Positions 14,674-24,364 are shown, counted from the stretch's first letter. The stretch is 64,000 nucleotides of DNA from Gammaproteobacteria bacterium (GCA_030425645.1 JAUHZK010000005.1:62001-126000); one strand, 5' to 3'. Numbers and translations: made by a program. The notes: generated by a model from the sequence alone, not told the origin.

Positions 14674-17433
14674 TTAGTTGGGATCAAACTCAATAATATG
14701 GATCCAACTGCCACGATCTTGGTGCGGCATGGTGATGCAAGGCCCCGCCAACGGGTTGGCCAAACCACAGACATCGGCCCGCGCGTGCATACGTTTGTAT
14801 TCAGTGACCGCGGTGGCCGCACCATAATCCGCTTCTAATTGCGTTTGAGCACTACTAAATGCCGCCTGTAGAAACTCGGTTTCGGTGCGTCCCTTTAGCC
14901 AGTCGTCGTAGTGCAAGGCTAAACTGCTATCGTCGGCCTTAAATATCCGCACCAGTAGTTTGTGGAAGGTGCCCACGTCATAAGGGTGGTTGCCGCGGGC
15001 ATTGTGGCGAGCAATAAAATCCGTGGGCAATACGTCGCTTACCAACTCGTCTACCATCGCCGCTACGATGGCACTAAAGATAGTCGCCGCAGCGGTATCT
15101 TTCGATGCTTCTGCATCCTCAGCTGCGAGCGGATCAATAGCGTCGTTGTAATGCTGGCCATCCCATTGCTGCAGCTCGACTAGCATTTGTTGCTGCTTAG
15201 CAGACAGGTCACAGGGATTCGCTGCACCTAAGCAGCGATTAATCACCGGCAGCAGCGCATAGCTTTTGGGGTCAATACGGCCAATACGCTTATCAAAATC
15301 AAACAAGTCTTGATAATTGACACCGGCAACATCATCACCATGACCGTCTACTGCGCCGCTGACTTCAGCGGTTAGCAGCTCTTCCCAAATTCGGTTGCGG
15401 CCGTCGATAGCACTTGGCTCTTGCGAGGCAGCACCGCCGGTTCCCTCACCCCATGCTTTGGCGGGTTTGTTATTCCAGTTATGCATATAACCACGGCTGG
15501 GGTTAATGCTATGCGGCGTATTTTCAAACACCAAGGTATCGCAATGATCCTGACTACCGTCGCCCTTAGCCGGCAAGCGTTGGTCGTAAGTCGGATGCCG
15601 CCAAGGGTGCAAACCCGGATGGTAATAAGCGATATTGCCGTCGGCGTCGGCATACATGGTGTTTTCGTTCCAGCTCACCTTGCTCATCGCCTCATGGAAC
15701 TCGTCAAAGTTCTGCGCCCTCGCCCAAGCCAGCACGCCTTCCACGGTTTCAATTTCACGCATCCACATGCCATATTGCACGGCTCTCGCAAGCTTGCCGT
15801 CAGCAGAACGCGCCACCACCGGCCCATGTACGGTGCGGCATACGCGAATATCTTGCGAATTTAAGCCGACGGGCCCGGCCGGCACGCCAGCCGCCGAACT
15901 GCGGTACGCGATCACTTCATCACGGCAGTCCATTTGTTTTTCTTCGCCGTCATGCAAATAGGTTTCTGGCCCCGTTAGCTCAACCACAAAACTGTCGATG
16001 GTCTTCGACTCGCCCGTAGTCAACGCCCAAGCAACTCGGGTGCCGTAACCAATACCAACAACCGGCAGGCCGGGAACACCTACACCCCGTGAGGCGTAAC
16101 CACCGCCAACCACTTCTAGTTCGTAAAACAGCGTTGGGTAGCTATAACCCAGCTGCGGAGCTGACAAAATCAGAGTACTGTCGCCTTCACTGGCGGTGTC
16201 ATTAACAGTGACCTGATAAGACGCCGAAATACGACTCACCGGTTCACGGTTGTTATAGCGTTCCAGTGCTGCACTCAGTAGCTCCGGCGGATACGGAAAC
16301 TCATAATCTTCGGGTAACTTAGCCTGTACCGGTGGCGGCTCAGGGAAGTGGCCGGTTCCGTCACCGCGCGCCAGTTCCGGCGGCAGGCTTTCGGCATAGT
16401 CCATTGCGGCCTCTAGTACCGCCTCACGTAGGGGCTCCGGGGTCGAAATATTGGTGAACTCAGCGTCGGTGACGGTCACCGTGGCTTTTTTGTCATCGAC
16501 CCACAACACGTCTTTAAAAATTTGCCGCGCTAGCAGGCGGCCATGATCAGCCGTTAGATTCTGCAGCAGGCTAACGTTAGCCATCTCGTCGCCACCATTG
16601 GCGGCCACAAAGCGTGTCATATACACACCTAATGCGAGCACATCTAGCGGATTGATATGCGACGGCGTGTATTGCAGCGCTAACATTTCCATTGGTAACT
16701 CGGCCGCTAAATCCAGCGGGTTGTTTACCCGATCAATCCAGGCATTGGCACCAGCCACATAACCGTCAAGCGCGTCTTTCGCTAAATCTGAGAGATTGTC
16801 GTAGAACTGCTGGTACTCGGCTTGGCTATAGCGCAAGGTCTTGCGCTGCACGTCATCAGCAACGTCGCCCGTGCCCGTTAACGCTGAAAAGGTACCGGCA
16901 CCTTGTCGCAGCGCGGCATCCATTAAAAACAGTCGGTCTTGGGCAGTAACGTAACCGGCGCCATACCAAACCGCGTAACCGGTATCACCGTGGATAACGG
17001 GCACACCGAAGTCAGCCCGGTAAATTTTTACGTTGCCATCGCCACTATCTAAATCATGTTCAGGCGACAAGGCCGCAACGTCAGTAAAGGCACCGTCTTT
17101 AAACTGGCTGTTCCAATACATCTCCCGTTGATCATCGTAATGGTCGCCATAACTGTCAGGATCTTGATTCGGTAGCGGCGACGTCAACGGACTAATATGA
17201 CCACTGTTACCAGGCGGCATGATGTTCGCCACATTCATAGTGAAATCATTCACTGCATTCTGTGGTTTTACCTGATAGCTACTTTGCGGAATGGGTTGTG
17301 GCAGGCAGGCCAATTCGCTGACCTCTACCACCGTATCGCCGCCATCTGTTACTGCGTCAGTAGCGGGCGAACCGCCACAAGCCGTTAATAACAACAAGCT
17401 GGCACTTGCTGCTAATAGAAGTTTTAAGGTCAT
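14674..17433 (-). CDS. Penicillin acylase-family lipoprotein
   Basis: This 919-residue Ntn-hydrolase of the penicillin amidase family would cleave amide bonds (acyl-homoserine lactones or other N-acyl compounds in relatives). A lipobox LLLLTACGG (Cys19) marks an exported lipoprotein. The alpha-chain signature DFGVPVIHGDTGYAVWYGAGY and QDRLFLMDAALRQGAGT is clear. The expected nucleophile of the beta chain lies near residues 401-406, where RISASYQV replaces the usual S-N-x-W, keeping Ser but losing Asn. Downstream, GVPGLPVVGIGYGTRVAWALTTG matches the family. The substitution could change or weaken self-processing. Confidence 0.88.
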   Translation of the reverse strand: MTLKLLLAASASLLLLTACGGSPATDAVTDGGDTVVEVSELACLPQPIPQSSYQVKPQNAVNDFTMNVANIMPPGNSGHISPLTSPLPNQDPDSYGDHYDDQREMYWNSQFKDGAFTDVAALSPEHDLDSGDGNVKIYRADFGVPVIHGDTGYAVWYGAGYVTAQDRLFLMDAALRQGAGTFSALTGTGDVADDVQRKTLRYSQAEYQQFYDNLSDLAKDALDGYVAGANAWIDRVNNPLDLAAELPMEMLALQYTPSHINPLDVLALGVYMTRFVAANGGDEMANVSLLQNLTADHGRLLARQIFKDVLWVDDKKATVTVTDAEFTNISTPEPLREAVLEAAMDYAESLPPELARGDGTGHFPEPPPVQAKLPEDYEFPYPPELLSAALERYNNREPVSRISASYQVTVNDTASEGDSTLILSAPQLGYSYPTLFYELEVVGGGYASRGVGVPGLPVVGIGYGTRVAWALTTGESKTIDSFVVELTGPETYLHDGEEKQMDCRDEVIAYRSSAAGVPAGPVGLNSQDIRVCRTVHGPVVARSADGKLARAVQYGMWMREIETVEGVLAWARAQNFDEFHEAMSKVSWNENTMYADADGNIAYYHPGLHPWRHPTYDQRLPAKGDGSQDHCDTLVFENTPHSINPSRGYMHNWNNKPAKAWGEGTGGAASQEPSAIDGRNRIWEELLTAEVSGAVDGHGDDVAGVNYQDLFDFDKRIGRIDPKSYALLPVINRCLGAANPCDLSAKQQQMLVELQQWDGQHYNDAIDPLAAEDAEASKDTAAATIFSAIVAAMVDELVSDVLPTDFIARHNARGNHPYDVGTFHKLLVRIFKADDSSLALHYDDWLKGRTETEFLQAAFSSAQTQLEADYGAATAVTEYKRMHARADVCGLANPLAGPCITMPHQDRGSWIHIIEFDPN

Positions 17434-17519
17434 GATCTCCTCCAGACCGCGGGCATAACTGCGCTTAAAACTAAGCTGATTATTTATTTGCGATCAGTAT
17501 AAAGACCTTTAAGCCGGCA

Positions 17520-18692
17520 TCAAAGTAAGCGAGTCGTCCACCAAAAGCTGGCGAGACCCAGCAACAACACAGCGATAATGTTTGGGATCATCTGCCAATG
17601 CCGCTGCAACATAGCCAGTAGCGGCCACGCTATCGCCACCACCAGCAATTGGCCCAACTCCACACCCAAGTTAAAGCCCAATAGGCTGCTGGCCATATCG
17701 GCGTTTGGCAATGACAAGGCCCCGAGTACAGAAGCAAAGCCGCAGCCGTGAATCAGACCAAAGGCAACGGTCACCGCCGCCCTGCTCTGTGACTGCCATT
17801 TAGGCGCTGCTTGCAACGCAGCAAAATAACCAACCGCAAATAGCGCCAGTCCAAACAACAACCATGCGGAAACACCTTGCCACAGCGCCCACAGCAGCAA
17901 GAACAACGGTAAGAGCAGCCAATAACCTGCGGGCCGCTTGAGCGCCAGGAACTCAACCGCGACCAAGGCAATCGACCAAGCAATGACCGCCTCTATCAAC
18001 ACAATATTAGGTGCTAGCCAGCCTAGCGTCGCCGCGACCAATGTGGCGCTATGGCCCAGGGTGAAACCACTGATCAGCCACAGCAGTGAACGCCAATGGT
18101 TAGCCAGCAACAGCAAGGCGAGTACAAACGCTAAGTGATCCCAACCCTCAAGAATATGGATAACGCCTAATTCTAGAAAACTCCCGAAACCACTTGATTG
18201 GGGTTCTGCCATTGCCAATTGCCAGCGGCTATCGCGCAGGCTAAGAACGCGATCAATATTTCCGTTGGGAGACTGCCAACGCGCAAAATGCAGATGGTTA
18301 GGCGCGGACTGCAGCAAAATGTCAGTCTCAATCGCCCATTCGGCATCGTTGCCCTTGTCCTTCGGGTTCTGCGCGCAGTCAAAACTCCAACTGACCAACA
18401 ACCAGCCGGGTTGGAATTTATGCATGCGACCCGCGTCAGCTACGCACGACGCTTGGTTAACCCAAAGGCGCAAGTGGCTCTGCAAATAGTCCACCACTTT
18501 GCCTTGATACGCGTCGGTATATTGAGGATCTAGCCCAACGCGAGTGAGGTCGAGTTCAGAGATACGCACTGAAACCGCTGGCCCCTGTTGCAGCACCCAA
18601 GAGCTGTAGGAACTGCCCTGCTGATGCGCGCCAACCGCCGTGGGTAAGCACAGCAAAACCAGTAACAGCGGTATATGACCAAAACGGCGCAT
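17520..18692 (-). CDS. HupE/UreJ-family membrane protein
   Basis: The start at 18692 gives MRRFGHIPLLLVLLCLP plus a cleavable signal (ending AVGAHQ) and 390 residues; a longer frame from 18836 overlaps the parvulin gene and is rejected. The periplasmic N-terminal half (about 25-180) precedes six or seven helices beginning with LELGVIHILEGWDHLAFVLALLLL, whose His and Asp in GxxHILxGxDHLxF are the HupE/UreJ signature. HupE/UreJ proteins are linked to nickel or other metal handling. Its start follows the parvulin stop by 1 base, so they are translationally coupled. Confidence 0.86.
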   Translation of the reverse strand: MRRFGHIPLLLVLLCLPTAVGAHQQGSSYSSWVLQQGPAVSVRISELDLTRVGLDPQYTDAYQGKVVDYLQSHLRLWVNQASCVADAGRMHKFQPGWLLVSWSFDCAQNPKDKGNDAEWAIETDILLQSAPNHLHFARWQSPNGNIDRVLSLRDSRWQLAMAEPQSSGFGSFLELGVIHILEGWDHLAFVLALLLLANHWRSLLWLISGFTLGHSATLVAATLGWLAPNIVLIEAVIAWSIALVAVEFLALKRPAGYWLLLPLFLLLWALWQGVSAWLLFGLALFAVGYFAALQAAPKWQSQSRAAVTVAFGLIHGCGFASVLGALSLPNADMASSLLGFNLGVELGQLLVVAIAWPLLAMLQRHWQMIPNIIAVLLLGLASFWWTTRLL

Positions 18693-18693
18693 C

Positions 18694-19584
18694 TTAGCGC
18701 CAGCTTTCAGTGATTTGGACTGAATACTCGTCGCGCAAGTTAGCCAACAACAAACGCAAGGCTTGCTCGCCTTGTTGGCGCTGCCAGGCGCGCGTAACTT
18801 GTTCTCGTACCTGTTCAAAGTCGGCAACTTCGCCACGCACCGCCGCGACTACATGCAGTACCGCAAGGCCGCTATCAAACGGTTCTAAAACCAGCACCTC
18901 TGGCGACTGTTTCGCCAAGGCGGCGCTGACCAAGGACTGGCCTAGGTAGTCCCGCAGCTTATTAACGGGCAGCGGCCGATCCGGCAAATACGTTTGCCGC
19001 TGCACTTGCCATTGCTGACTTTGCTCAGCCGTCAATTGGCCGTACTCACGTAATGCAGCTGCCAGCGCTTGCGCATTAACCTGTAGTTGTTGGCGTGTTA
19101 ACTGCCCTTGCGCCAACCGATAGAGACGTAGATGACGTTGTTCGCTTGCGGCAAATTGCGCGGCGTTAGCGGCATACCATTCACGCAAAACACTTTCATT
19201 CGGGGCCTCTGCCGCAGCATTGGCACGCAGTAGACTCATAACGGCTTGCACCAGCGGCTTGCGTACCGTTGGATCGTCTCGCACCAAACCCAAGTTCACG
19301 CCGTATTGCAGCAACAGTTGCTCATCAACCAAGCGCTGCAACACCTGTCGCTCTTGCGCCGCAGTTATCGGCTCACGACGACTACTATTGGCGGCGTCTA
19401 TGGCTAGCTGTAGTTCCGCCTTAAGAATGTCTTGGTCGGCCACCCGCGCCACTACCGTGTCCGGCAGGCGGCCACTCCAGCCACTGGCCAGCTGGCTCCA
19501 GGCAATCACCATTCCCAAAAGCATGGCGCCTAGGGCGACGCAAAGCAGTAATGGTTTTGTATTTTGTTCTATTGGCTTTTGCAT
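18694..19584 (-). CDS. Parvulin-type peptidyl-prolyl isomerase (PpiC/SurA-like), membrane anchored
   Basis: The protein has 296 residues. A single N-terminal membrane anchor (about 11-31) is followed by a SurA-N-like helical region (ADQDILKAELQLAIDAA; QVLQRLVDEQLLLQYGV) and a parvulin-type C-terminal half with the LEPFDSGLAVLHVVA segment. Several conserved catalytic parvulin residues are not obvious, so a chaperone role is as likely as isomerase activity. It is the first gene of a two-gene unit with the HupE gene and is divergent from DUF3604, whose start lies 78 bases away. Confidence 0.75.
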   Translation of the reverse strand: MQKPIEQNTKPLLLCVALGAMLLGMVIAWSQLASGWSGRLPDTVVARVADQDILKAELQLAIDAANSSRREPITAAQERQVLQRLVDEQLLLQYGVNLGLVRDDPTVRKPLVQAVMSLLRANAAAEAPNESVLREWYAANAAQFAASEQRHLRLYRLAQGQLTRQQLQVNAQALAAALREYGQLTAEQSQQWQVQRQTYLPDRPLPVNKLRDYLGQSLVSAALAKQSPEVLVLEPFDSGLAVLHVVAAVRGEVADFEQVREQVTRAWQRQQGEQALRLLLANLRDEYSVQITESWR

Positions 19585-19662
19585 GGTCTTGATTATGTAG
19601 ACATCGACTTAATAGTGAGCGCAGTATACTCAGCAAAAAACTATTACAAATTGGACACTGAG

Positions 19663-21900
19663 ATGAAGCCAACCACAAAGCTACTATGTGCATTGAGTGC
19701 CATCTTCCTCATATGGCTTGTGTACGACAGCCAAGGCACCCCTGAAACCAACGGTGAGCCTGTGGCGCAAGCTCGTCCCCCGGCCTGGCAAGCACAAGAA
19801 ACCCAACGCCACAGTGTCGCCGACAGTCAAATTTTGTTTGGTGACTTCCACGTTCACACGACCTTTTCCATGGACGCCCACGGCTGGTCTATGCCCGTTT
19901 TGGGCGGAGAAGGCCTGCACCCACCTTCGGAAGCCTGCGACTACGCACGTTTTTGTTCCGGCTTAGATTTTTGGAGCTTTAACGATCACGCCGAAGGGCT
20001 AACGCCCTGGCATTGGCAAGAAATTAAAGACACCGTGCGCGCCTGCAATGCAGTGTCTGGCGCCCCCGAAAACCCAGACATGGTCACCTACCTAGGCTGG
20101 GAATGGACCCAAATGGGCAACACCCGCGACAGCCACTATGGGCACAAGAACGTCATTATCAAAGACACCGCGGAAGCAGATGTACCCACCCGCCCAATTA
20201 GCTCCGGTCTAGTCGCTTGGGAAGCCATGCGCAACAACCCCCTCGGGCCAGTCGAAACCTTCTTGTCGCCGTATATGGACTTCAAAAACCGTGATGCCCA
20301 ACAAAGTCTGCGCTTAAAACAAAAGAACTTGTTAGCAGTTGAGGTCTGCGACACCGAGGTGCATGTTAATGACCTGCCTACGGAATGTCTGGAATACGCC
20401 GAAACGCCTAATGAGCTATTCCGCAAACTAGATGAAGGTGGCTGGCAAAGCCTAGTCATTCCCCACGGCAACACTTGGGGCTTTTATACACCGCCGGGCG
20501 CCAGCTGGGACAAGCAGCTTAGCAAGGCCCAACACGATCCTAAACGACAAACCCTAGTGGAAGCCTTCTCAGGCCACGGCAACAGCGAAGAATATCGCGA
20601 TTGGCGCGCCGTAAGCTTTGACGAGGCAGGTAATGAGGTCTGCCCGGCACCCAGTGAAGGTTACTTGCCTTGCTGTCACCGCGCTGGCGAGATTATCCAG
20701 GACCGTTGTGAACAACCCGACAGTGCCGAATGCGTAGCCAAAGTAGAAAAAGCCAAAGGTGATTACCTAGCGGCCGGCCGCGCTGGCCATCTGACTATCC
20801 CCAACACCGCACCAGAAGACTGGCTAGCCTGCGGCCAATGCACCGATTGTTATTTGCCGGCGCTCAGCACACGCCCGGCACTCAGCACCCAGTACGCCTT
20901 GGCTCTGCGTAACTTTGAAGAAACGGACGAAAACGGCGAACCGCTGGCCTTTCGTTGGGGCTTTATTGCTAGTTCAGACAACCACGCCGCCCAGCCCGGC
21001 ACCGGCTACAAAGAGATTGGCCGCCACAAAAGCACCGAAGCAGCGGGCGCTACCAATGCCTTGACCCAGAAAAGCTTTGTCGAGGCGGCCAAGGCCAAAG
21101 GTGGCGACCCAACCGTTTCTGTGCCCTTCGACATCAACAAAACCAAATACAACTTCCTGCAAGTTAACGAGATGGAGCGCCAAGGCAGCTATTTTTATAC
21201 CGGCGGTTTAGTCGCCGTGCATAGTGACGGCCGCGACCGCGACAGTATTTGGAAAGCACTGGAGAACAATCAAGTTTATGGCACCAGTGGCGAACGGATC
21301 TTGCTCTGGTTTGACGCACAGCAAGACAAGGTTACCCACACGATGGGCAGCCAAATCAGAACGCAGACGCCACCTCTATTTAGCGTCCGCGCCTTGGGTT
21401 CATTCCAACAACTGCCGGGCTGCCCGGAGCATTCAGTTAAGGCCCTCGGCGAGGCGCGGCTTGACTATATGTGTGGCGGCGAATGCTACAACCCAAGTGA
21501 TAGTCGCAATCAGATTGAACGCATCGAAATTATTCGCATTCGACCGCAAGCTCATCCCAATGAAGACATTGGCGACCTTATCGACGACGTTTGGAAGAGC
21601 TTTAGCTGCGACACAGCCGCGCAACAATGGGGCGATGGCTGCCAAGTCAGCTTTAGCGACCCCGAATACAGCGGCGAACGCGAATTTATTTACTACGCGC
21701 GCGCCATCCAACAAGCCCAGCCGGTAATTAATGGCGGCCAACTACGCTGTACGCTTAACGACGAGGGGCAATGTATTGACGTTGACCCTTGCTATGGTGG
21801 CCCGCACCTAACCGCAAGAGAAGACGATTGTCTGGCGCCAGCAACGGAACGGGCTTGGTCATCGCCTATTTACCTTATTCCGCCACGCCCAACACTATGA
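19663..21900 (+). CDS. DUF3604 exported protein with PHP-like motif
   Basis: The ATG at 19663 gives 745 residues with an N-terminal signal anchor (about 5-20). The core begins GDFHVHTTFSMDA, a His-x-His motif like that opening PHP-type metal-dependent hydrolases, followed by DFWSFNDHAE, YLGWEWTQ and SDNHAAQPGTGY, which supply further His/Asp ligands. These are characteristic of DUF3604. Many Cys pairs (CGQCTDC, CGGECYN) suggest disulphides outside the cytoplasm. It is divergent from the parvulin-HupE pair. The reaction is not known. Confidence 0.88.
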   Translation: MKPTTKLLCALSAIFLIWLVYDSQGTPETNGEPVAQARPPAWQAQETQRHSVADSQILFGDFHVHTTFSMDAHGWSMPVLGGEGLHPPSEACDYARFCSGLDFWSFNDHAEGLTPWHWQEIKDTVRACNAVSGAPENPDMVTYLGWEWTQMGNTRDSHYGHKNVIIKDTAEADVPTRPISSGLVAWEAMRNNPLGPVETFLSPYMDFKNRDAQQSLRLKQKNLLAVEVCDTEVHVNDLPTECLEYAETPNELFRKLDEGGWQSLVIPHGNTWGFYTPPGASWDKQLSKAQHDPKRQTLVEAFSGHGNSEEYRDWRAVSFDEAGNEVCPAPSEGYLPCCHRAGEIIQDRCEQPDSAECVAKVEKAKGDYLAAGRAGHLTIPNTAPEDWLACGQCTDCYLPALSTRPALSTQYALALRNFEETDENGEPLAFRWGFIASSDNHAAQPGTGYKEIGRHKSTEAAGATNALTQKSFVEAAKAKGGDPTVSVPFDINKTKYNFLQVNEMERQGSYFYTGGLVAVHSDGRDRDSIWKALENNQVYGTSGERILLWFDAQQDKVTHTMGSQIRTQTPPLFSVRALGSFQQLPGCPEHSVKALGEARLDYMCGGECYNPSDSRNQIERIEIIRIRPQAHPNEDIGDLIDDVWKSFSCDTAAQQWGDGCQVSFSDPEYSGEREFIYYARAIQQAQPVINGGQLRCTLNDEGQCIDVDPCYGGPHLTAREDDCLAPATERAWSSPIYLIPPRPTL

Positions 21901-22043
21901 CAACGGCAGCGCTAGCAAACATTAGCTCAACGACAGTTAATGTGCGTTTGCAATAAACAAATATACCTTGAATTCCAGTTCACTTAGGTTAGGCTCAATG
22001 ATCGCGCAAGCGAAACTCTAATTACCTAAGTGAGTATAGCCCT

Positions 22044-23318
22044 ATGAAGTATTGGATGATTTTACTAAGCGCCTGCTTATTGCAAGGCTGCTTTTTGTTT
22101 AGTGACGATGACAGCTTTGATTCCGGTAGCAAAGCTGATTTAAGCGATAAAGAAACGGCCACCAAAGTAGCCATTGCCCTTGCCGAATATTTGGAACTGC
22201 CGGGACTAGACGGCCCTAGCGCTACCTCAAGAGAGGCTGACAGCAAAGCCGACGCTGAGACTAAAGCGTCATCAGAAGCGTCGAGCAGCGAAAGTTTTGA
22301 CTTTATCTGTGTTGAAGATAGCAACGATGAAGTGGGCAGCGGCACAGGCTCTCGCAGCTTCAACTCGAGCGTTAGTGAAGACGACAGCAGCTTTAACTTC
22401 AGCCAAAGCCGTACGCTAAATAATAGCTTTACAAACTGTACCGCCGGAATAGGCAAACGCATGAGCAGCGGCAACCTATTTGTCACTTACAACGGTGGCG
22501 GCGACCGCAGCTTTAACGACAGCCGTTCAGGCTCAACGACAGAGACCGAAGATGAGGTTACTCAGGTAAGCGGCTTTAGCCATAGCGCCAATATCAAACG
22601 TGACCTAACCATCAGCTACATTATTGAGGCGGATGAACCGGAACCACTAGCCGCCCCCGAACCCCGCGACAGCGTCAGCGAAACCGCTGACATTAGCTAT
22701 ACCGTTAACGTAGACAGAAGTGCTAACTTTGAGCGCTCCGAGACGCGCACAAACCCAGTCGTCAAAGATGATATAGACGACCGCGTTTCACCGCCTTCGG
22801 AAAGTGAAGTAGTAATCACGCACAGCGAAAACACCCGCGAAACTGAAGTGATTAACGTCATCGATAACGATAACGATCACAGTGCCGAACAACGCGTCAA
22901 CCTAACTTACGCTACCAACTACAACCAGGAAGACGAAGTCTACGAACACACCATCGATGGCAGTTATGGCTTCTTTTTCGAGAACGTTCCAAGCGTCGAA
23001 CCAGCTTCTGCCAAAGAGGCCGAAATGGAACCGGCACCGGAGCTATGCCCAAGCGGCTCGGTGGATGTTGACACCTTAGCGCCGATTACCAGCGAAAGCG
23101 TAGACGGTGAATTTGCTAGTGGTTCCGTGATGTTAAGTTCAGGTGATGACTCCATTACCATTACTTACGCTGAAGGCGAGCTCACCATTACCTATAACGA
23201 TGAAGAGCTTGATGTGGAAACTGCGCTTGTTGAATACCCTGAGGTTTGCTTCCCGCAGGCACCTGATTTCCGCAAGCTGCCTAAACCGCGTGCCGACGGT
23301 GGTGGTCGCCCAGGCTAA
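22044..23318 (+). CDS. Acidic, Ser/Asp-rich lipoprotein of unknown function
   Basis: The 424-residue product begins with a lipoprotein signal (lipobox LLQGC, Cys16) followed by SDDDS. It is strongly acidic and Ser-rich, with recurring short motifs of the form RSFN-S/D-S (residues ~105-165) and alternating ISYxVNVDRS-like strands (around 185-240), suggesting a beta-rich repetitive surface protein. Three Cys lie outside the lipobox. No family was recognised. It stands alone and ends before a strong terminator. It could be an outer-membrane surface or matrix protein (guess). Confidence 0.6.
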   Translation: MKYWMILLSACLLQGCFLFSDDDSFDSGSKADLSDKETATKVAIALAEYLELPGLDGPSATSREADSKADAETKASSEASSSESFDFICVEDSNDEVGSGTGSRSFNSSVSEDDSSFNFSQSRTLNNSFTNCTAGIGKRMSSGNLFVTYNGGGDRSFNDSRSGSTTETEDEVTQVSGFSHSANIKRDLTISYIIEADEPEPLAAPEPRDSVSETADISYTVNVDRSANFERSETRTNPVVKDDIDDRVSPPSESEVVITHSENTRETEVINVIDNDNDHSAEQRVNLTYATNYNQEDEVYEHTIDGSYGFFFENVPSVEPASAKEAEMEPAPELCPSGSVDVDTLAPITSESVDGEFASGSVMLSSGDDSITITYAEGELTITYNDEELDVETALVEYPEVCFPQAPDFRKLPKPRADGGGRPG

Positions 23319-23344
23319 ACCTAGTCGCGACATTCCGTTGCAAG

Positions 23345-23370
23345 AAAACCCAGCCTAGGCTGGGTTTTTT
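23345..23370 (+). terminator. Rho-independent terminator after the acidic lipoprotein
   Basis: Stem AACCCAGCCT/AGGCTGGGTT is preceded by A residues and followed by a T-run, 27 bases after the stop codon. Confidence 0.85.
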
Positions 23371-23408
23371 ATGGCCTATATCAAAACAGGGATCGGCAAA
23401 AACGACAG

Positions 23409-23442
23409 GCAAAAAAAAACCCGCGTCAAACAACGTGGGCTT
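23409..23442 (-). terminator. Possible terminator for the peroxiredoxin gene
   Basis: On the minus strand CCCACG and CGCGGG can pair with one mismatch, followed by nine T. It lies about 165 bases beyond the peroxiredoxin stop, so the link is tentative. Confidence 0.4.
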
Positions 23443-23605
23443 TAAAGCTACAGGAAGGAGGATAAATCAGTGCGGTCCTGAACCGCACTAAGGTAATACT
23501 AATAGCAGCTGAAAATGAATTCAATAACTTTTCGAAAATAATCTACAAATCAGTAGAAAAAATCGCTAGCCGCTGGCCGAAACCCACCAGCGGCGCACTT
23601 ATTAC

Positions 23606-24133
23606 CTAAGCCTGACCTTTCAAATAAGCCAACATGGTGTCGGCATCACTGACCTCAAACGGGTCTGTTGGGCAGTTATCTTGAAAGTCCGGTTCAACAA
23701 ACGCTTTTTCAATATTGCCGTCATTAACCACCATCGCGTAGCGCCATGAGCGCAAGCCAAAGCCTAAATTGGCTTTGTCGACCAACATGCCCATTTGGCG
23801 AGTAAAGTCGGCGTTACCATCCGGCAACATTTTCACTTTGTCGGCCCCAATGTGTTTACTCCACTGGAACATCACAAACGCGTCGTTAACGCTTAGACAA
23901 TAAATATCATCAACACCCTGCGCAGCGATCTCTTCGTACAGCTCTTCGTAACGCGGCAGGTGGGTACTGCTACAAGTAGGGGTAAAGGCACCGGGTAGCG
24001 AAAACACTACCACGCGGCGGCCTCCAAAAATGTCGGCGCTGCTGCGATCTTGCCAGCGGAACGGATTAGGGCCTTCGACAGACTCGTCGCGAACGCGAGT
24101 TTTGAAAATTACGTTGGGGACTTGGTTACGCAT
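23606..24133 (-). CDS. Peroxiredoxin, Prx5 subfamily
   Basis: This 175-residue thiol peroxidase reduces hydrogen peroxide and organic peroxides. The active-site segment PGAFTPTCSSTHLPRY carries the peroxidatic Cys54. A late Cys in DNCPTDPFEVSDADTML could be the resolving or a spare Cys. It lacks the C-terminal glutaredoxin domain of hybrid Prx5 proteins, so reduction must come from a separate thioredoxin or glutaredoxin. The ribosome site is AAAGGAG. An OxyR-type site lies 60-96 bases upstream, fitting peroxide control. Confidence 0.92.
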   Translation of the reverse strand: MRNQVPNVIFKTRVRDESVEGPNPFRWQDRSSADIFGGRRVVVFSLPGAFTPTCSSTHLPRYEELYEEIAAQGVDDIYCLSVNDAFVMFQWSKHIGADKVKMLPDGNADFTRQMGMLVDKANLGFGLRSWRYAMVVNDGNIEKAFVEPDFQDNCPTDPFEVSDADTMLAYLKGQA

Positions 24134-24192
24134 CTTACTGCTCCTTTGATTAACTACCAGGCCAGTATGGACACGCGCTTAAAATTTATCAA

Positions 24193-24229
24193 ACTGATAT
24201 GTTTTATGTTTTTTATAGTTTTTATCTAT
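24193..24229 (-). promoter_or_regulatory. Candidate OxyR binding site upstream of the peroxiredoxin
   Basis: On the minus strand the order is ATAG-N7-CTAT-N7-ATAA-N7-CAGT, exactly the 37-base spacing of the OxyR consensus (ATAG-N7-CTAT-N7-ATAG-N7-CTAT). The first two tetramers are perfect, the third 3/4 and the fourth 2/4; the inner T and A of the first half also match. It sits 60 bases before the start codon. Confidence 0.6.
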
Positions 24230-24279
24230 TTAAATAAAATTGCTATCAAGCGACCATACTAAGGAATATTAAATGCCAT

Positions 24280-24318
24280 AAAAAAAACGCCCGCGAGGCA
24301 GACCTGGCGAGCGCTTTT
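24280..24318 (-). terminator. Terminator after the MAPEG gene at 24.4 kb
   Basis: On the minus strand CGCTCGCCAGG pairs with CCTCGCGGGCG (one mismatch, one G-U), followed by seven T. It is about 45 bases past the stop codon. Confidence 0.7.
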
Positions 24319-24364
24319 AGAAAGCCGTTGTGGCACAACGGCAACTAGCAAACCGACGGTTGGA

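Noticed and set aside
18693-18836. N-terminal extension of the HupE gene
   Set aside because: It overlaps the parvulin gene by 143 bases and hides a clear signal peptide that starts at 18692.
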